A DNA stretch of 64,000 bases from Luteimonas rhizosphaericola (lineage in GTDB: Bacteria; Pseudomonadota; Gammaproteobacteria; Xanthomonadales; Xanthomonadaceae): positions 480,935 through 544,934 of the forward strand of contig NZ_JARXRN010000021.1 in assembly GCF_029888045.1 (NCBI RefSeq). The letters are read 5' to 3'. The notes below the pieces were generated by a model. The model was not told the DNA's origin and did not search any database. It was given only the letters and a program-made list of their open reading frames with translations. This document shows, in pieces, positions 27,141-36,418 of this stretch; the first letter of the stretch is position 1; the number at the start of each line of letters is the position of its first letter. Both the position numbers and the translations under genes were made by a program.

Positions 27141-28058
27141 ATGACCGATGCGCTCGCCCGCCTGCTGCATGCCCTCGCTGCCCTGGCCGGCCGCCTGCCC
27201 TGGCCGGTGCTGCGCCGGCTCGCCGATGCGCTGGCCTGGGGCTGGCTGCGGACCGGTGCGCGCGAGAGCGTGGTCGCCCTGCGCAACCTCGAACTGGCCT
27301 ACCCGGACTGGACGCCGGCCGAGCGCGACGCCTGCCGCCGCGCCATCCTGCGCGCGACCGCGCTGCAGACGCTCGACACGCTGCGCCTGTGGACCCGGCC
27401 GCACGCCGAAAACCTGGAGCGGCTGCGGGAGATCGATGGCGAAGCGCTGTTCGACGCGGCGCTGGCCTCCGGCCGCGGGTTGATCGTGGCCGCGCCCCAT
27501 TTCGGCAACTGGGAGCTGCTCAACCAGTGGCTGGCGGCGAAGACGCCGCTGGCGATCCTGTACAAGCCGCCGGAATCGGCGATCGGCGAAGCCTTCCTGC
27601 GCCGGGTGCGCGCCGATACGGATGCCACGCGCGTCACCCAGGTGCGGGCCGAGGGCGCCGGCGTGCGCCAGCTGTACAAGCGCCTGCAGGCCGGCGGCGT
27701 GGTCGGCATCCTGCCCGACCAGCAGCCCAAGGGCGGCGACGGCGAGTTCGCGCCGTTCTTCGGCGTGCCGTCGCTGACCATGACCCTGCTCGGGCGCCTG
27801 GCCGCGCGCAGCGGCGCCACGGTGCTGTTCGCCTGGTGCGAGCGGCTCGGCGACGGGCCCGACTACGCGCTGCGCATCCAAGCCGCGTCGCCCGGGATCG
27901 CCGATCCCGACCCGGCCGTCGCCACCGCCGCGCTCAATGCCGACGTCGAACGCATTGCACGGCGCGACCCGGCCCAGTACCAGTGGACGTACAAGCGGTT
28001 CAAGGCGCGCCCGCCCGGCAGCACCACGCATCCCTACGCGGACCTGGAAGGCCGATGA
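27141..28058 (+). CDS. Lysophospholipid/lauroyl acyltransferase family protein (LpxL/HtrB-like)
   Basis: 305 residues with the HtrB/LpxL catalytic motif H-x4-E as 'APHFGNWELLN' and the 'GILPDQQPKGGDGEFAPFFG' block that shapes the acyl pocket. Members transfer acyl chains to lipid A, or to other lipids in some branches. One N-terminal hydrophobic segment anchors it to the membrane. Start ATG at 27141 is chosen over earlier in-frame codons, which add a non-conserved leader. Its stop overlaps the start of a PH-domain gene by 4 nt (ATGA), linking it to two envelope proteins. Divergent from dtd across 287 bp. Confidence 0.88.
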   Translation: MTDALARLLHALAALAGRLPWPVLRRLADALAWGWLRTGARESVVALRNLELAYPDWTPAERDACRRAILRATALQTLDTLRLWTRPHAENLERLREIDGEALFDAALASGRGLIVAAPHFGNWELLNQWLAAKTPLAILYKPPESAIGEAFLRRVRADTDATRVTQVRAEGAGVRQLYKRLQAGGVVGILPDQQPKGGDGEFAPFFGVPSLTMTLLGRLAARSGATVLFAWCERLGDGPDYALRIQAASPGIADPDPAVATAALNADVERIARRDPAQYQWTYKRFKARPPGSTTHPYADLEGR

Positions 28059-28609
28059 CCGGACCCGAGCCCGTCCCGCCCCCGGCACCCGATCCAGCCG
28101 CAGCCGACTCGGTCGACCCGGCGGGCGCGTCGATCGGCGACGGCTGGCGTCCGCTGCCGCTGCGCGCACGCTGGCTGTTCGTGCTCGGGAACCTGTTCGG
28201 CCTGGGCGCCCTGGCGATCGGCCTGCTGGTGCCGATCGGGCTGTTGCTGCGCGACACGCCGTTCGCGCTGCCGCTGGCGCTCGCGGTGCTGGTGGCGCTG
28301 CCGGCCTGGGGCGCGTGGCTGGCGGTGCGGCAGTACGCGTGCACCCGCTGGCGCCTGGACGCCCACGGCTACACCCTGCGCCGCGGCCGGCTGTGGCAGC
28401 GCGAGACCTTCGTGCCGCGCAGCCGGGTGCAGCACCTGGACCTGCAGCGCGGACCGCTCGAACGCCGCTTCGGCCTGGCGACCCTGGTCGTCCACACCGC
28501 CGGCACGCGCCACAACGCGGTGTCCACGACCGGCCTGGGCGAGGACGACGCCGAGTGGTTGCGCGACCAGCTGGCGCAGTGGATCGAGGCCGATGACGAC
28601 GACGCCTGA
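28055..28609 (+). CDS. PH-domain membrane protein (YdbS-like, bPH2)
   Basis: 184 residues: a Pro-rich N-terminus, two membrane segments (about 45-100), then a bacterial pleckstrin-homology domain around 'RWRLDAHGYTLRRGRLWQRE' and 'VPRSRVQHLDLQRGPLERRF', ending at 'LATLVVHTAG'. This is the YdbS-type bPH2 family, often paired with a longer YdbT-type protein as here. Function is not firmly known; B. subtilis YdbS/YdbT were linked to resistance to an antimicrobial. Overlaps the acyltransferase by 4 nt and the next gene by 17 nt. Confidence 0.86.
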   Translation: MTGPEPVPPPAPDPAAADSVDPAGASIGDGWRPLPLRARWLFVLGNLFGLGALAIGLLVPIGLLLRDTPFALPLALAVLVALPAWGAWLAVRQYACTRWRLDAHGYTLRRGRLWQRETFVPRSRVQHLDLQRGPLERRFGLATLVVHTAGTRHNAVSTTGLGEDDAEWLRDQLAQWIEADDDDA

Positions 28610-30110
28610 TCCGGGCGCCGCCGGCGACGATCGCCGCCTGCATCCCTGGTCGTGGCTGTTCGTGCTGATCGGCTCGGTGCGCCAGTTCCTGGTGCCGCTG
28701 CTGGTGCTGGTGATCTTCGGCGGCCGCCGCGAGGACGGCGTGCAGCTGGCCGTGGCCGGGGTGGCGGTCGCGGTGCTGGCGCTGCTGGCGGTGTGGCGCT
28801 ACTTCACCTACCGCTACCGGATCGAGGGCGACAGCCTGTTCATCCGCAGCGGCCTGCTCGAACGCAGCCTGCGCCAGGTGCCGTTCTCGCGCATCCACAA
28901 CGTCGAACTGCGGCAGACGCTGCTGCACCGGCTGTTCGGCGTGGCCGAAGTGACGCTCGAATCGGCCGGCGGCAGCAAGCCCGAGGCGCAGATGCGCGTG
29001 CTGCGCATGGGCGAGGCGCTGGCGCTCGAGCGCCTGATCCGCCACCGCGGACACGCCGCCGGCGACGCGACGGCGCAGGCGCCCGAGGAGGACGCGCAGA
29101 CGCTCCTGGCGCTGCCCACCGCCGAGATCGTGCGCCTGGGGCTGGTGTCCAACCGCGGCATGATCGTGGTCGGCGCCGCACTGGCGCTGGCCTCGCAGGT
29201 GATGCAGGACAACCTGTTCCGGCGCGCGTTCGACTTCGTGCGCGGCGAGGCGTCCGGCTACGTCGCCAGCTTCGACTGCGGCGGCCCGTCGCTGGCGCTC
29301 GCGGCGATCGCCCTGGTGCTGCTCGCGCTGGCCCTGCTGCGCGTGTTCTCGGTGCTGCTGGCGCTGGTGCGCTACCACGGCTTCCGCCTGCAGGCGCACG
29401 GGCGCCGGCTGACGGTGGAGCGCGGGCTGCTGGCGCGCGTGCGCAGCAGCGTCTCGCGCCGGCGCATCCAGGCCTGGACGCTGCGCGAAAGCGTGTTGCA
29501 TCGCCTGTTCCGGCGCCGCTCGCTGGCGATCGACACCGCCGGCGCGCAGCTGCAGGGCGGCGAAGGCGGGCAGTCGCGCGAACCGCCCGAGCTCGCGCCG
29601 ATCGCGACCCCGGCTGCGTGCGACGCGCTGCTGCAGGACCTGCTCGCCGACGCCGCCTGGCCGCCACGCGACTGGCAGCCGCTGCATCCGCGCGCGTGGC
29701 TGCGGCTGTGGCTGGGCGACCTCGTGGTCGCGGCGCTGCTGGCGGCGGCCCTGTGCTGGCATTTCGGCGCGTGGGGCCTGCTCGGCCTGCTGTGGCTGCC
29801 CTGGGGCGGGTGGCTGGCGCTGCGGCATGCGCGCTTCGCCGGCTGGCATGTCGACGCACGCCTGGTGGCGGTCCGCGAGGGCTGGTGGTCGCGGCACTGG
29901 CGCTTCGCCGAGATCGACAAGCTGCAGGCGCTGCAGCTGCGCCAGTCGCCGCTCGATCGCCGCTTCGGCATGGCCTCGGTATGGCTCGACACCGCCGGCG
30001 CCGGCGCCGCATCGCCGCCGCTGCGCGTGCGCCACCTGCCCGAGGCGCAGGCGCGCATGCTGTACGTCGACCTGGGCCGCGAGATCGCGCGACGCCGGCT
30101 GCGCTGGTGA
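28593..30110 (+). CDS. PH-domain membrane protein (YdbT-like)
   Basis: 505 residues with three YdbS-type modules in tandem, each a pair of membrane segments plus a PH domain, seen in the three repeats 'SRIHNVELRQTLLHRLFGV', 'RRRIQAWTLRESVLHRLFRR' and 'EIDKLQALQLRQSPLDRRFG'. This tandem layout is typical of YdbT. The start overlaps the YdbS-like gene by 17 nt, so the two proteins are probably made together and may form one membrane complex. Next to a lipid acyltransferase, an envelope-lipid role is likely; no enzyme motif is seen. Confidence 0.87.
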   Translation: MTTTPDPGAAGDDRRLHPWSWLFVLIGSVRQFLVPLLVLVIFGGRREDGVQLAVAGVAVAVLALLAVWRYFTYRYRIEGDSLFIRSGLLERSLRQVPFSRIHNVELRQTLLHRLFGVAEVTLESAGGSKPEAQMRVLRMGEALALERLIRHRGHAAGDATAQAPEEDAQTLLALPTAEIVRLGLVSNRGMIVVGAALALASQVMQDNLFRRAFDFVRGEASGYVASFDCGGPSLALAAIALVLLALALLRVFSVLLALVRYHGFRLQAHGRRLTVERGLLARVRSSVSRRRIQAWTLRESVLHRLFRRRSLAIDTAGAQLQGGEGGQSREPPELAPIATPAACDALLQDLLADAAWPPRDWQPLHPRAWLRLWLGDLVVAALLAAALCWHFGAWGLLGLLWLPWGGWLALRHARFAGWHVDARLVAVREGWWSRHWRFAEIDKLQALQLRQSPLDRRFGMASVWLDTAGAGAASPPLRVRHLPEAQARMLYVDLGREIARRRLRW

Positions 30111-30129
30111 GCGCGTGCCCGGGTCGTAG

Positions 30130-31143
30130 TCAGTCCCGGGCGAAGCTTCGGTAGAACGCGTCCAGTTCGCGCACCTTGTGCTCGACCCGCATCGACGCCA
30201 GCGCGTAGTCCCGGCGCGGCGCGCGCGCCGTGCCGGCCTGACGGAGCGCGTCGGCCATGGCGCCCACGTCGCCAGCGGCGACCAGCGGGGTGCCGATTAG
30301 CCCGGCGAGGTGGCGCGCGCCGCCGGTGGCGGTCGCGACCACGGGCAGCCGCGCCTGCATCGCCTCCAGCATCACCAGGCCGAAGGGCTCCTCGCGCGAC
30401 GGACTGACGAAGCAGTCGAACGCGGCCAGCCAGTCCTCGGGCGTTTCGACGAAGCCCGGCAGGGCCACGCCGGTGCCGGCGCGCGCGCGCAGCGCCTCCA
30501 GCTCGCGGCCGCCGCCCACGATCGCCAGGCGCGCGCCGGGCACGGCGGCGGTCGCGAACGCCTCGAGCAGGACGTCCATGCCCTTGCTGGATTCCATCCG
30601 GCCCAGCGCGCCGAACAGATACTCGTCCGGGCCGACGCCGATCGCGCGGCGGATGCGCTCACGCGCCCCGGGCGCGGCATCGCGCGGCAGCACCCAGTTG
30701 TCGATCTGCACCGAGCGCGCGCGCAGCGGCGCGGGGATGCCGGGCAACTGCCACGGGGCGATCGCGACCAACCCGTCCAGGTGCGCGTGCTGTTCCGGGA
30801 CGTAGTCGATATGCAGCGTCGCCAGGCGCGGGATCCCGCGCACGCCGCGCAGCGCGCGCGAGGCCGAACCCAGGTGCGCATGGGCGATGTCCGGCCGCAG
30901 CCGGCGCACCAGGGCGCGCGCATGCACGATCGCCGGCCAGCGGTCCACCAGGTCGTGTGTCAGCACCACCTCCACCCGCGGGTCGACGCGGTGCGCGATC
31001 GCGTCGGCGCGCGCCTGCGCCGCCTTGCGCCGGAGGATGAGCGTGACCCGATGCCCCATCGCCGCCTGCGCCGCGGTGAGCTCGAGCACGTGCCGTTCGG
31101 TGCCCGCGAAACGTTTCGTCAACAGCAGGTGGGCGATGTGCAT
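30130..31143 (-). CDS. Family 4 glycosyltransferase
   Basis: 337 residues with a two-domain GT-B fold. The C-terminal domain holds the GT4 signatures 'FGALGRMESSKGMDVLLEAF', 'VGGGRELEALRARAG' and the EX7E-type motif 'SREEPFGLVMLEAM'. Start ATG at 31143 begins 'MHIAHLLLTKRFAGTERHV', typical of GT4 sugar transferases. A candidate role is addition of a sugar to LPS core or another surface glycan, because GT9 and GT2 genes follow immediately. Convergent with the YdbT-like gene and divergent from the GT9 gene (172 bp apart). Confidence 0.9.
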   Translation of the reverse strand: MHIAHLLLTKRFAGTERHVLELTAAQAAMGHRVTLILRRKAAQARADAIAHRVDPRVEVVLTHDLVDRWPAIVHARALVRRLRPDIAHAHLGSASRALRGVRGIPRLATLHIDYVPEQHAHLDGLVAIAPWQLPGIPAPLRARSVQIDNWVLPRDAAPGARERIRRAIGVGPDEYLFGALGRMESSKGMDVLLEAFATAAVPGARLAIVGGGRELEALRARAGTGVALPGFVETPEDWLAAFDCFVSPSREEPFGLVMLEAMQARLPVVATATGGARHLAGLIGTPLVAAGDVGAMADALRQAGTARAPRRDYALASMRVEHKVRELDAFYRSFARD

Positions 31144-31315
31144 GCATCGGCGGGCGCGGGCGGGACGGCCATTCTCCCGCATCGGCGCGGGCGGTCCACC
31201 GGCCCCGGGCGCGCGTTCAACCGCCGCTGGGGTACGCTGGCGCGCCCCGCCAGGACCCGCCGCCGATGCCGCACCTCCGCCCCCGCCGACGCCGCGCCCG
31301 CGCGAGGGCGGGCGC

Positions 31316-32356
31316 ATGAGCGCACCCCCGCTCATCGTCCGCTGCGGCGCGTTCGGCGACATGGTGATGCTGACCACGCTGATGCGGGTGGTGTCGGCGC
31401 GCTACGGCAGTCCGGTCGACGTGGTGAGCTCGGGCGGATGGACGCCGCCGGTGCTCCAGCGCGAACCGACGCTGGGCCACCTGCAGATGGTGACCAGCCG
31501 CAAGACGCCCTACCTGCTGTGCCCGAGCCAGTGGGCCCTGGTGCGCTGGCTGCGCGCGCGCGGCCGCGGCCCGGTCTACCTCGGCGACACCGACCCCGAG
31601 ATGCGCGCCCTGCTCGCGCGCGGCGGCGTGCGCGAGGAGGACATCGTCGCCCGCGATCCCGCGGGCGAAGACGCGCCGGTCCTGTGGCCCGACCGCTGGC
31701 TGGCCATGGGCATGCGCGACCCGGTCGCGCGCTATCCGGTGCGCGACGTCGACCCCGTTCCGCTGCGTCTGCCGCGCCTGGTGGTGCGCGACGAGGAACG
31801 CGCCGAGGCGGCGGAATGGCTGTCCTCGCGCGGGCTCGCCGGACCGCTGGTGCTGCTGCAGCCGGGCAACAAGCGCACCCACAAGCGCGGACGCCTGCTG
31901 ACCGCCGACCATCCCAAGCACTGGGATGCGGCGAACTGGGCGGCGCTGGCGCAGGCGGTACTGGCCGACCTGCCCGACGCGCACGTGCTGCTGTGCGGCT
32001 CCCCGCCCGAGCACCCGCTGCTGGAGGACATCCATGCGGCGGCCGGGCGCCACCCACGCGTGCTCAACGCTGCCCGCGACCTGCCGATCCCGCGCCTGCT
32101 GGCGCTGCTGGAACGCGCGCACAGCATGGTCTCGGTGGACACCGGGCCGGCGCACGCGGCGGCCGCACTCGGCTGCCCGCTGGTGGTGCTGTTCGGCGCC
32201 GCGTCGCCGGACAAGTGGCGGCCGATCGGGCCGGGGCCGATCGCGGTCCTGGGCGGCACGCGCGGGCCCGCCAGCCGCGTCGCCGACCTGTCTCCGCCGG
32301 AGGTGATCGCCGCCTGGCGCAGCCTGCCCGCACGCGAGGCGCCGGCGCGCGGCTGA
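31316..32356 (+). CDS. Family 9 glycosyltransferase (heptosyltransferase-like)
   Basis: 346 residues of the ADP-heptose:LPS heptosyltransferase family. N-terminal 'LIVRCGAFGDMVMLTTLMRV' is the family's GxxGDxxxxTP-type loop, and the C-terminal 'MVSVDTGPAHAAAALGCPLV' with 'LFGAASPDKWRP' is the nucleotide-sugar site. Start ATG at 31316 with GAGG upstream. It stands with GT4 and GT2 genes. Whether the donor is heptose or another sugar is not decided by sequence. Confidence 0.9.
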   Translation: MSAPPLIVRCGAFGDMVMLTTLMRVVSARYGSPVDVVSSGGWTPPVLQREPTLGHLQMVTSRKTPYLLCPSQWALVRWLRARGRGPVYLGDTDPEMRALLARGGVREEDIVARDPAGEDAPVLWPDRWLAMGMRDPVARYPVRDVDPVPLRLPRLVVRDEERAEAAEWLSSRGLAGPLVLLQPGNKRTHKRGRLLTADHPKHWDAANWAALAQAVLADLPDAHVLLCGSPPEHPLLEDIHAAAGRHPRVLNAARDLPIPRLLALLERAHSMVSVDTGPAHAAAALGCPLVVLFGAASPDKWRPIGPGPIAVLGGTRGPASRVADLSPPEVIAAWRSLPAREAPARG

Positions 32357-32361
32357 TCGGC

Positions 32362-33228
32362 TCAGCGCGACGCCGCTGCGCTGGACGCGAGGGGCCGGGC
32401 GTCGTCGTTCGCCGCCCGCTTGACGATGCCGTGTGGCGTCCAGACGCGGCGCTGCGCGCGGGTCTCGGCCCGGATGGCGAGATTGGCGCGGATCGACTCG
32501 TCGGTGCGATAGCCGCGCGCGTGGTCCAGGTGCACGCAGATCGCGCGGTGGCGGATCTGCCTGCCGCGCACGCCGGCGTTCTCCAGCCGCTCCCCGAGCT
32601 CGCGATCGGGCCCGCCGTACTTCATGCGCTCGTCGTAGCCGTTGACCGCGATCAGGTCCGACTTCCATGCCGACGAGTTGCAGTTGTTGAACGTGGCGCC
32701 CGCGGTGGTGATGGCATCGAGCATGCGCGCGGCCACCGGGCCGGCGCCCAGCTTGCGCCGGTTCGACCCGCTCAGACGGCCCGCCGCCGCCAGCCAGGCG
32801 GGATCGAAGCAGCGGCCGCTGGCGATGTCGTCGGCGTCGATGCGGGTGCTGGTGTCCATGTCGAGCTTGCAGTAGCCGCCGGACAGGAACCGTCCCGGTT
32901 CGGCCAGCCGTGCATGGGTGGCGACGAAATCGCGCCGCGGGATGCAGTCGCCGTCGGTGAACAGCACGTAGCCGTGCGTCGCCAGCGGGATGGCCCGGTT
33001 GAGGATCTCCTGGCGGCGGTAGCCCTGGTCCTCGTGCCAGACATGCCGCAGGGGCACCGGAAACGCCGCCGCGGTGCGCGCGACCAGGTCGGCCGTCGCC
33101 GGGCCGGATCCGTCGTCGGCCACGATCACTTCGAACGCAGGATGGGTCTGCAGGGCGTACCCGGCGAGCACCTTCTCCAGCCAGGCCTCGGCGTTGTAGG
33201 TACTGACGATCACCGTGATGGGCAGCAT
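32362..33228 (-). CDS. Family 2 glycosyltransferase
   Basis: 288 residues with the GT-A signature 'TVIVSTYNAEAWLEKVLAGY' and the metal-binding DxD as 'LFTDGDCIPRR', plus a GPDRELGERLEN acceptor motif. This layout matches small soluble GT2 transferases of LPS core or O-chain synthesis, and the 'MKYGGPDRELGERL' region resembles chondroitin/LPS-core type enzymes. It converges on the GT9 gene with 5 bp between the stops. The three transferases probably act on one surface glycan. Confidence 0.88.
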   Translation of the reverse strand: MLPITVIVSTYNAEAWLEKVLAGYALQTHPAFEVIVADDGSGPATADLVARTAAAFPVPLRHVWHEDQGYRRQEILNRAIPLATHGYVLFTDGDCIPRRDFVATHARLAEPGRFLSGGYCKLDMDTSTRIDADDIASGRCFDPAWLAAAGRLSGSNRRKLGAGPVAARMLDAITTAGATFNNCNSSAWKSDLIAVNGYDERMKYGGPDRELGERLENAGVRGRQIRHRAICVHLDHARGYRTDESIRANLAIRAETRAQRRVWTPHGIVKRAANDDARPLASSAAASR

Positions 33229-33364
33229 GCGGGCCTCGGGCGGGCACGGTTGCAACGGGACCGGCGGCGCCGGCGTCGCGCGCATGGTCGTGCGGGACGG
33301 ATTGCGTCCGTGTGACGACGGCTGCGACCGGCCGTGACGACTCCCGACCCGGCGTTCCGGCGGC

Positions 33365-34678
33365 TTAGCCGGGCGCGTGCCCGAGCGCGGCGTAGAAGAA
33401 CCCGTCCATCCCCTGTTCGCCCGGCAGCCGCTGGCGGCCGTGGCCGGTGTCGCGACCGAACGTGTCGTCGAGGGGCAGCGCGACCGCGTCGGGCGTGCGC
33501 GCCAGGAAGCCGGCCACCTGGTCCTCGTTCTCCGCGGCGAGGATCGAGCAGGTGGCGTAGACCAGCCGCCCGCCGGGCGCGAGCAGGGGCCACAGTGCAT
33601 CGAGCAGGCGCGCCTGCAGCGCGACCAGCGCGGCGACGTCGGACGGGCGGCGGTGCAGCAGCACGTCCGGCTGCCGGCGGACGATGCCGGTCGCCGAGCA
33701 CGGCGCGTCGAGCAGGATCGCGACGAACGGCACGCCGTCCCACCAGGTCGCCGTCGCGGCGGCATCCGCGGCGCGCAGGTCCGCGTCCTGGCCCACGCCC
33801 AGGCGCGCATGGGTCTCGGCCACCCGCCGCAGGCGCCGGGGGTCGAGGTCGATCGCGGTCATCCGCAGCGAGGGATCGCGTTCGAGCAGGTGCGCGGACT
33901 TGCCGCCGGGCGCGGCGCAGGCGTCTAGCACGCGCGCGCCCGGCGTCGGCGACAGCACGTCGGCCACGCGCTGCGCGGCCGCGTCCTGCACCGACGCATC
34001 GCCCGCGGCGAACCCGGGCAAGGTGGCGGGCGCGACGGGCGCGTCGATGCGCAGCGCGTCGGGCAGTCCGTCGCAGGCCTGCGCGTCGACCCCGGCCTCG
34101 CGCAGCCGCGCCGCATAGCCGTCGACGCTCTCCCGCCGGCGGTTGACGCGCAGCCAGGTGGGCGCCTGCGCGGCGCCGGCGGCGAAGATCTCCGTGGCGG
34201 TCGCATCGCCCCAGTCGGCGCGCACCTGCGCGCGCAGCCACTCCGGCCACGCAGCATCGGGCGGAGCGGCCGGCAGTCCGTCGCGCTGGGCGCGGCGCAG
34301 CAGCGCGTTGACCAGGCCGGCCTGGTGCTGGCGTCCGCTGGCGCGCGCGGCTTCCACGGTCGCGGCGAGCGCGGCGTGCGCCGGCAGCGCGAGCGGATCG
34401 AGCTGGGCGAAGCCCGCGTACAGCAGGGCGCGCAGCGACGCGTCCCGGCGCGGCAGCGGCCGCGGCATCCACGCCGCGAGCGCGGCCTCGTAGCGCGGGC
34501 GATGGCGCAGCGCGGCGAAGCAGATCGCTTCGACCAGGGCGCGGTCGCGGGGATCGGACAGCCCGGGCAGCGCCGTCGCCAGCTCGGCCTTCAGCGAGCG
34601 TCCGCGATGCAGAACCGCGTCGAGCACGCCGGCCGCGCAGACGCGTACCGCGACGCCGGGCGGCAACGGGCCGGCCAT
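33365..34678 (-). CDS. rsmB: 16S rRNA m5C967 methyltransferase RsmB
   Basis: 437 residues. The N-terminal NusB-like domain ('[20 protein letters not shown]', '[19 protein letters not shown]') precedes a Rossmann methyltransferase domain with SAM motif '[15 protein letters not shown]'. Motif IV PC is '[15 protein letters not shown]' and the catalytic TC is '[12 protein letters not shown]'. It methylates C967 of 16S rRNA. One nucleotide separates its start from the fmt stop; fmt-rsmB is the usual order. Confidence 0.95.
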   Translation of the reverse strand: MAGPLPPGVAVRVCAAGVLDAVLHRGRSLKAELATALPGLSDPRDRALVEAICFAALRHRPRYEAALAAWMPRPLPRRDASLRALLYAGFAQLDPLALPAHAALAATVEAARASGRQHQAGLVNALLRRAQRDGLPAAPPDAAWPEWLRAQVRADWGDATATEIFAAGAAQAPTWLRVNRRRESVDGYAARLREAGVDAQACDGLPDALRIDAPVAPATLPGFAAGDASVQDAAAQRVADVLSPTPGARVLDACAAPGGKSAHLLERDPSLRMTAIDLDPRRLRRVAETHARLGVGQDADLRAADAAATATWWDGVPFVAILLDAPCSATGIVRRQPDVLLHRRPSDVAALVALQARLLDALWPLLAPGGRLVYATCSILAAENEDQVAGFLARTPDAVALPLDDTFGRDTGHGRQRLPGEQGMDGFFYAALGHAPG

Positions 34679-34679
34679 G

Positions 34680-35606
34680 TCAGCTGCGTCCCGTGCGCAG
34701 GTCGCTGCGCGCGTTGAGGTAGTCGGCCGCGGTCACCACCTTGCCCCCCGCGCGCTGCAGCGCGCGGATCCGCAATGCGCCGTCGCCGCAGGCCACGTCG
34801 ATGCCGTCGCGGCCGGCATGCAGCACGCTGCCCGGCACCATCGCGTGCGCCAGCGGCAGCGCGACCGCGCCGTGGACGCGCACGCGCTCGCCGGCGAGCT
34901 CGGCCTCGGCCACCGGCCACGGATCGAACGCGCGCACCTTGCGCGCCAGTTCGTCTGCCGGGCGTGACCAGTCCAGCCGGGCCTCGGCCTTGTCGAGCTT
35001 GCGGGCGTAGGTGACGCCGGCCGCGGGTTGCGGCCGCGGCGCCGGACGCATGCCCACGCGCAGCAGCGCCAGGCCGTCGGCCAGCACCTGGGCGCCGAGG
35101 TCGGCCAGGCGCGCGTGCAGCTGGCCGCCGGTTTCCTGCGGGCCGATCGGGGTCGACTGCGACAGCAGCACCGGACCGGTGTCCAGGCCCTGCTCCATCT
35201 GCATCAGGCATACGCCGGTCTCGGCATCGCCGGCCTCGATCGCACGCTGGATCGGCGCCGCGCCGCGCCAGCGCGGCAACAGCGAGGCGTGCACGTTCCA
35301 GCAGCCCAGGACGGGCGTCGCCAGGATCCTGGGCGGCAGCAGCAGACCGTAGGCCACGACGATCATCAGGTCCGGCTGCAGCGCGAGCAGCGCGCGGCGC
35401 GCCTCGACCGTGCGCAGCGTCTGCGGTTGCAGCACCGGCAGCCCCAGCCGCTGCGCCTCCTGCTTCACCGGCGAGGCGGCCAGCCCGCGACCGCGTCCGG
35501 CGGGCCGGTCGGGCTGGGTGTAGACCGCGACCACCTCGCCGCGCGACGCGGCGACGCGCAGCGAGGGGACGGCGAATTCGGGGGTACCGGCGAAGACGAG
35601 GCGCAT
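34680..35606 (-). CDS. fmt: Methionyl-tRNA formyltransferase
   Basis: 308 residues, normal length. The N-terminal domain has '[16 protein letters not shown]' and the folate-binding and catalytic '[20 protein letters not shown]' with conserved N, H and later D ('[10 protein letters not shown]'). The C-terminal tRNA-binding domain begins near '[17 protein letters not shown]'. It formylates initiator Met-tRNA. Start ATG at 35606. Followed one base later by rsmB; def lies upstream at 161 bp on the same strand. Confidence 0.96.
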   Translation of the reverse strand: MRLVFAGTPEFAVPSLRVAASRGEVVAVYTQPDRPAGRGRGLAASPVKQEAQRLGLPVLQPQTLRTVEARRALLALQPDLMIVVAYGLLLPPRILATPVLGCWNVHASLLPRWRGAAPIQRAIEAGDAETGVCLMQMEQGLDTGPVLLSQSTPIGPQETGGQLHARLADLGAQVLADGLALLRVGMRPAPRPQPAAGVTYARKLDKAEARLDWSRPADELARKVRAFDPWPVAEAELAGERVRVHGAVALPLAHAMVPGSVLHAGRDGIDVACGDGALRIRALQRAGGKVVTAADYLNARSDLRTGRS

Positions 35607-35767
35607 GGGAGGGGGTCGGTAGGCAAGCGGTGTGGGAGGGGCCGGGGCGCGCGCGCTTGCGCGGCGAGGTCCGGTCAGCGGCTGCGGATACGCCGGCGCC
35701 GCATCCGCAGGCCGTAGGCCCGCAGGTCGCGGAACGGGGCGTCGGCGAAGCGGCGCGTGCTGCGTGC

Positions 35768-36283
35768 CTAGTCCCGCCCCTTCCTCAGTTTGTCCAGCTT
35801 CTTGATCGCGCGGTCGCGCTTGAGCGCCGAGAGGTGATCGATGAACAGCTTGCCGTCGAGATGGTCGACCTCGTGCTGCACGCAGGTGGCGAGCAGGCCG
35901 TCGACGCGCAGCTCGAACGGCTTGCCGTGGCGGTCGAGCGCCTCGACCACGATGCCGTCGGGGCGGGTCACGTCGGCGAACACGCCCGGGATCGACAGGC
36001 AGCCCTCCTGGTGCAGGCGCAGGTCCACCGAGCGTTCGCGGATCACCGGGTTGATGAAGGCCAGCGGCTGCTCGCGTCCTTCGGTGACGTCGATCACCAT
36101 GAAGCGCTGGTGGGTGTCGACCTGGGTCGCGGCCAGGCCGATGCCCGGCGCCTCGTACATCGTCTCGAACATGTCGTCGAGCAGGCGCTGGAACGCGGGG
36201 TCGTGCAGCTGGTCGACGTCCACCGGCCGGGCGACGGTGCGCAGCCGGGGATGGGGATACTCGAGGATCGGGAGCAGGGACAT
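35768..36283 (-). CDS. def: Peptide deformylase
   Basis: 171 residues with all three PDF motifs: 'GIGLAATQ', 'EGCLSIPG' (metal Cys) and 'QHEVDHLDG' (HExxH). This is the iron- or zinc-dependent enzyme that removes the formyl group from nascent proteins, functionally paired with Fmt. The leftward start '[18 protein letters not shown]' is typical. It is divergent from the LysM protein gene across 135 bp that contains the LysM promoter. Confidence 0.97.
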   Translation of the reverse strand: MSLLPILEYPHPRLRTVARPVDVDQLHDPAFQRLLDDMFETMYEAPGIGLAATQVDTHQRFMVIDVTEGREQPLAFINPVIRERSVDLRLHQEGCLSIPGVFADVTRPDGIVVEALDRHGKPFELRVDGLLATCVQHEVDHLDGKLFIDHLSALKRDRAIKKLDKLRKGRD

Positions 36284-36347
36284 GGGCGCAAAGGGAGGCG
36301 GCGGTCACAACCGCGCGGAACGGCCTGTCATTGTAGCCCCGGGCGGC

Positions 36348-36378
36348 TTGCAACCGGTCGCCCCTTGTAGGCTATAGT
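36348..36378 (+). promoter_or_regulatory. Putative promoter of the LysM-dprA-smg run
   Basis: TATAGT at 36373-36378 is a good -10. TTGCAA at 36348-36353 is the best -35 but the spacer is 19 bp. A purine-rich ribosome binding site (AAGGGGAG) follows before the ATG at 36419. Confidence 0.4.
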
Positions 36379-36418
36379 GCCGGCGCTGCACGGGGAAATC
36401 TTCAAGGGGAGCAATTAG

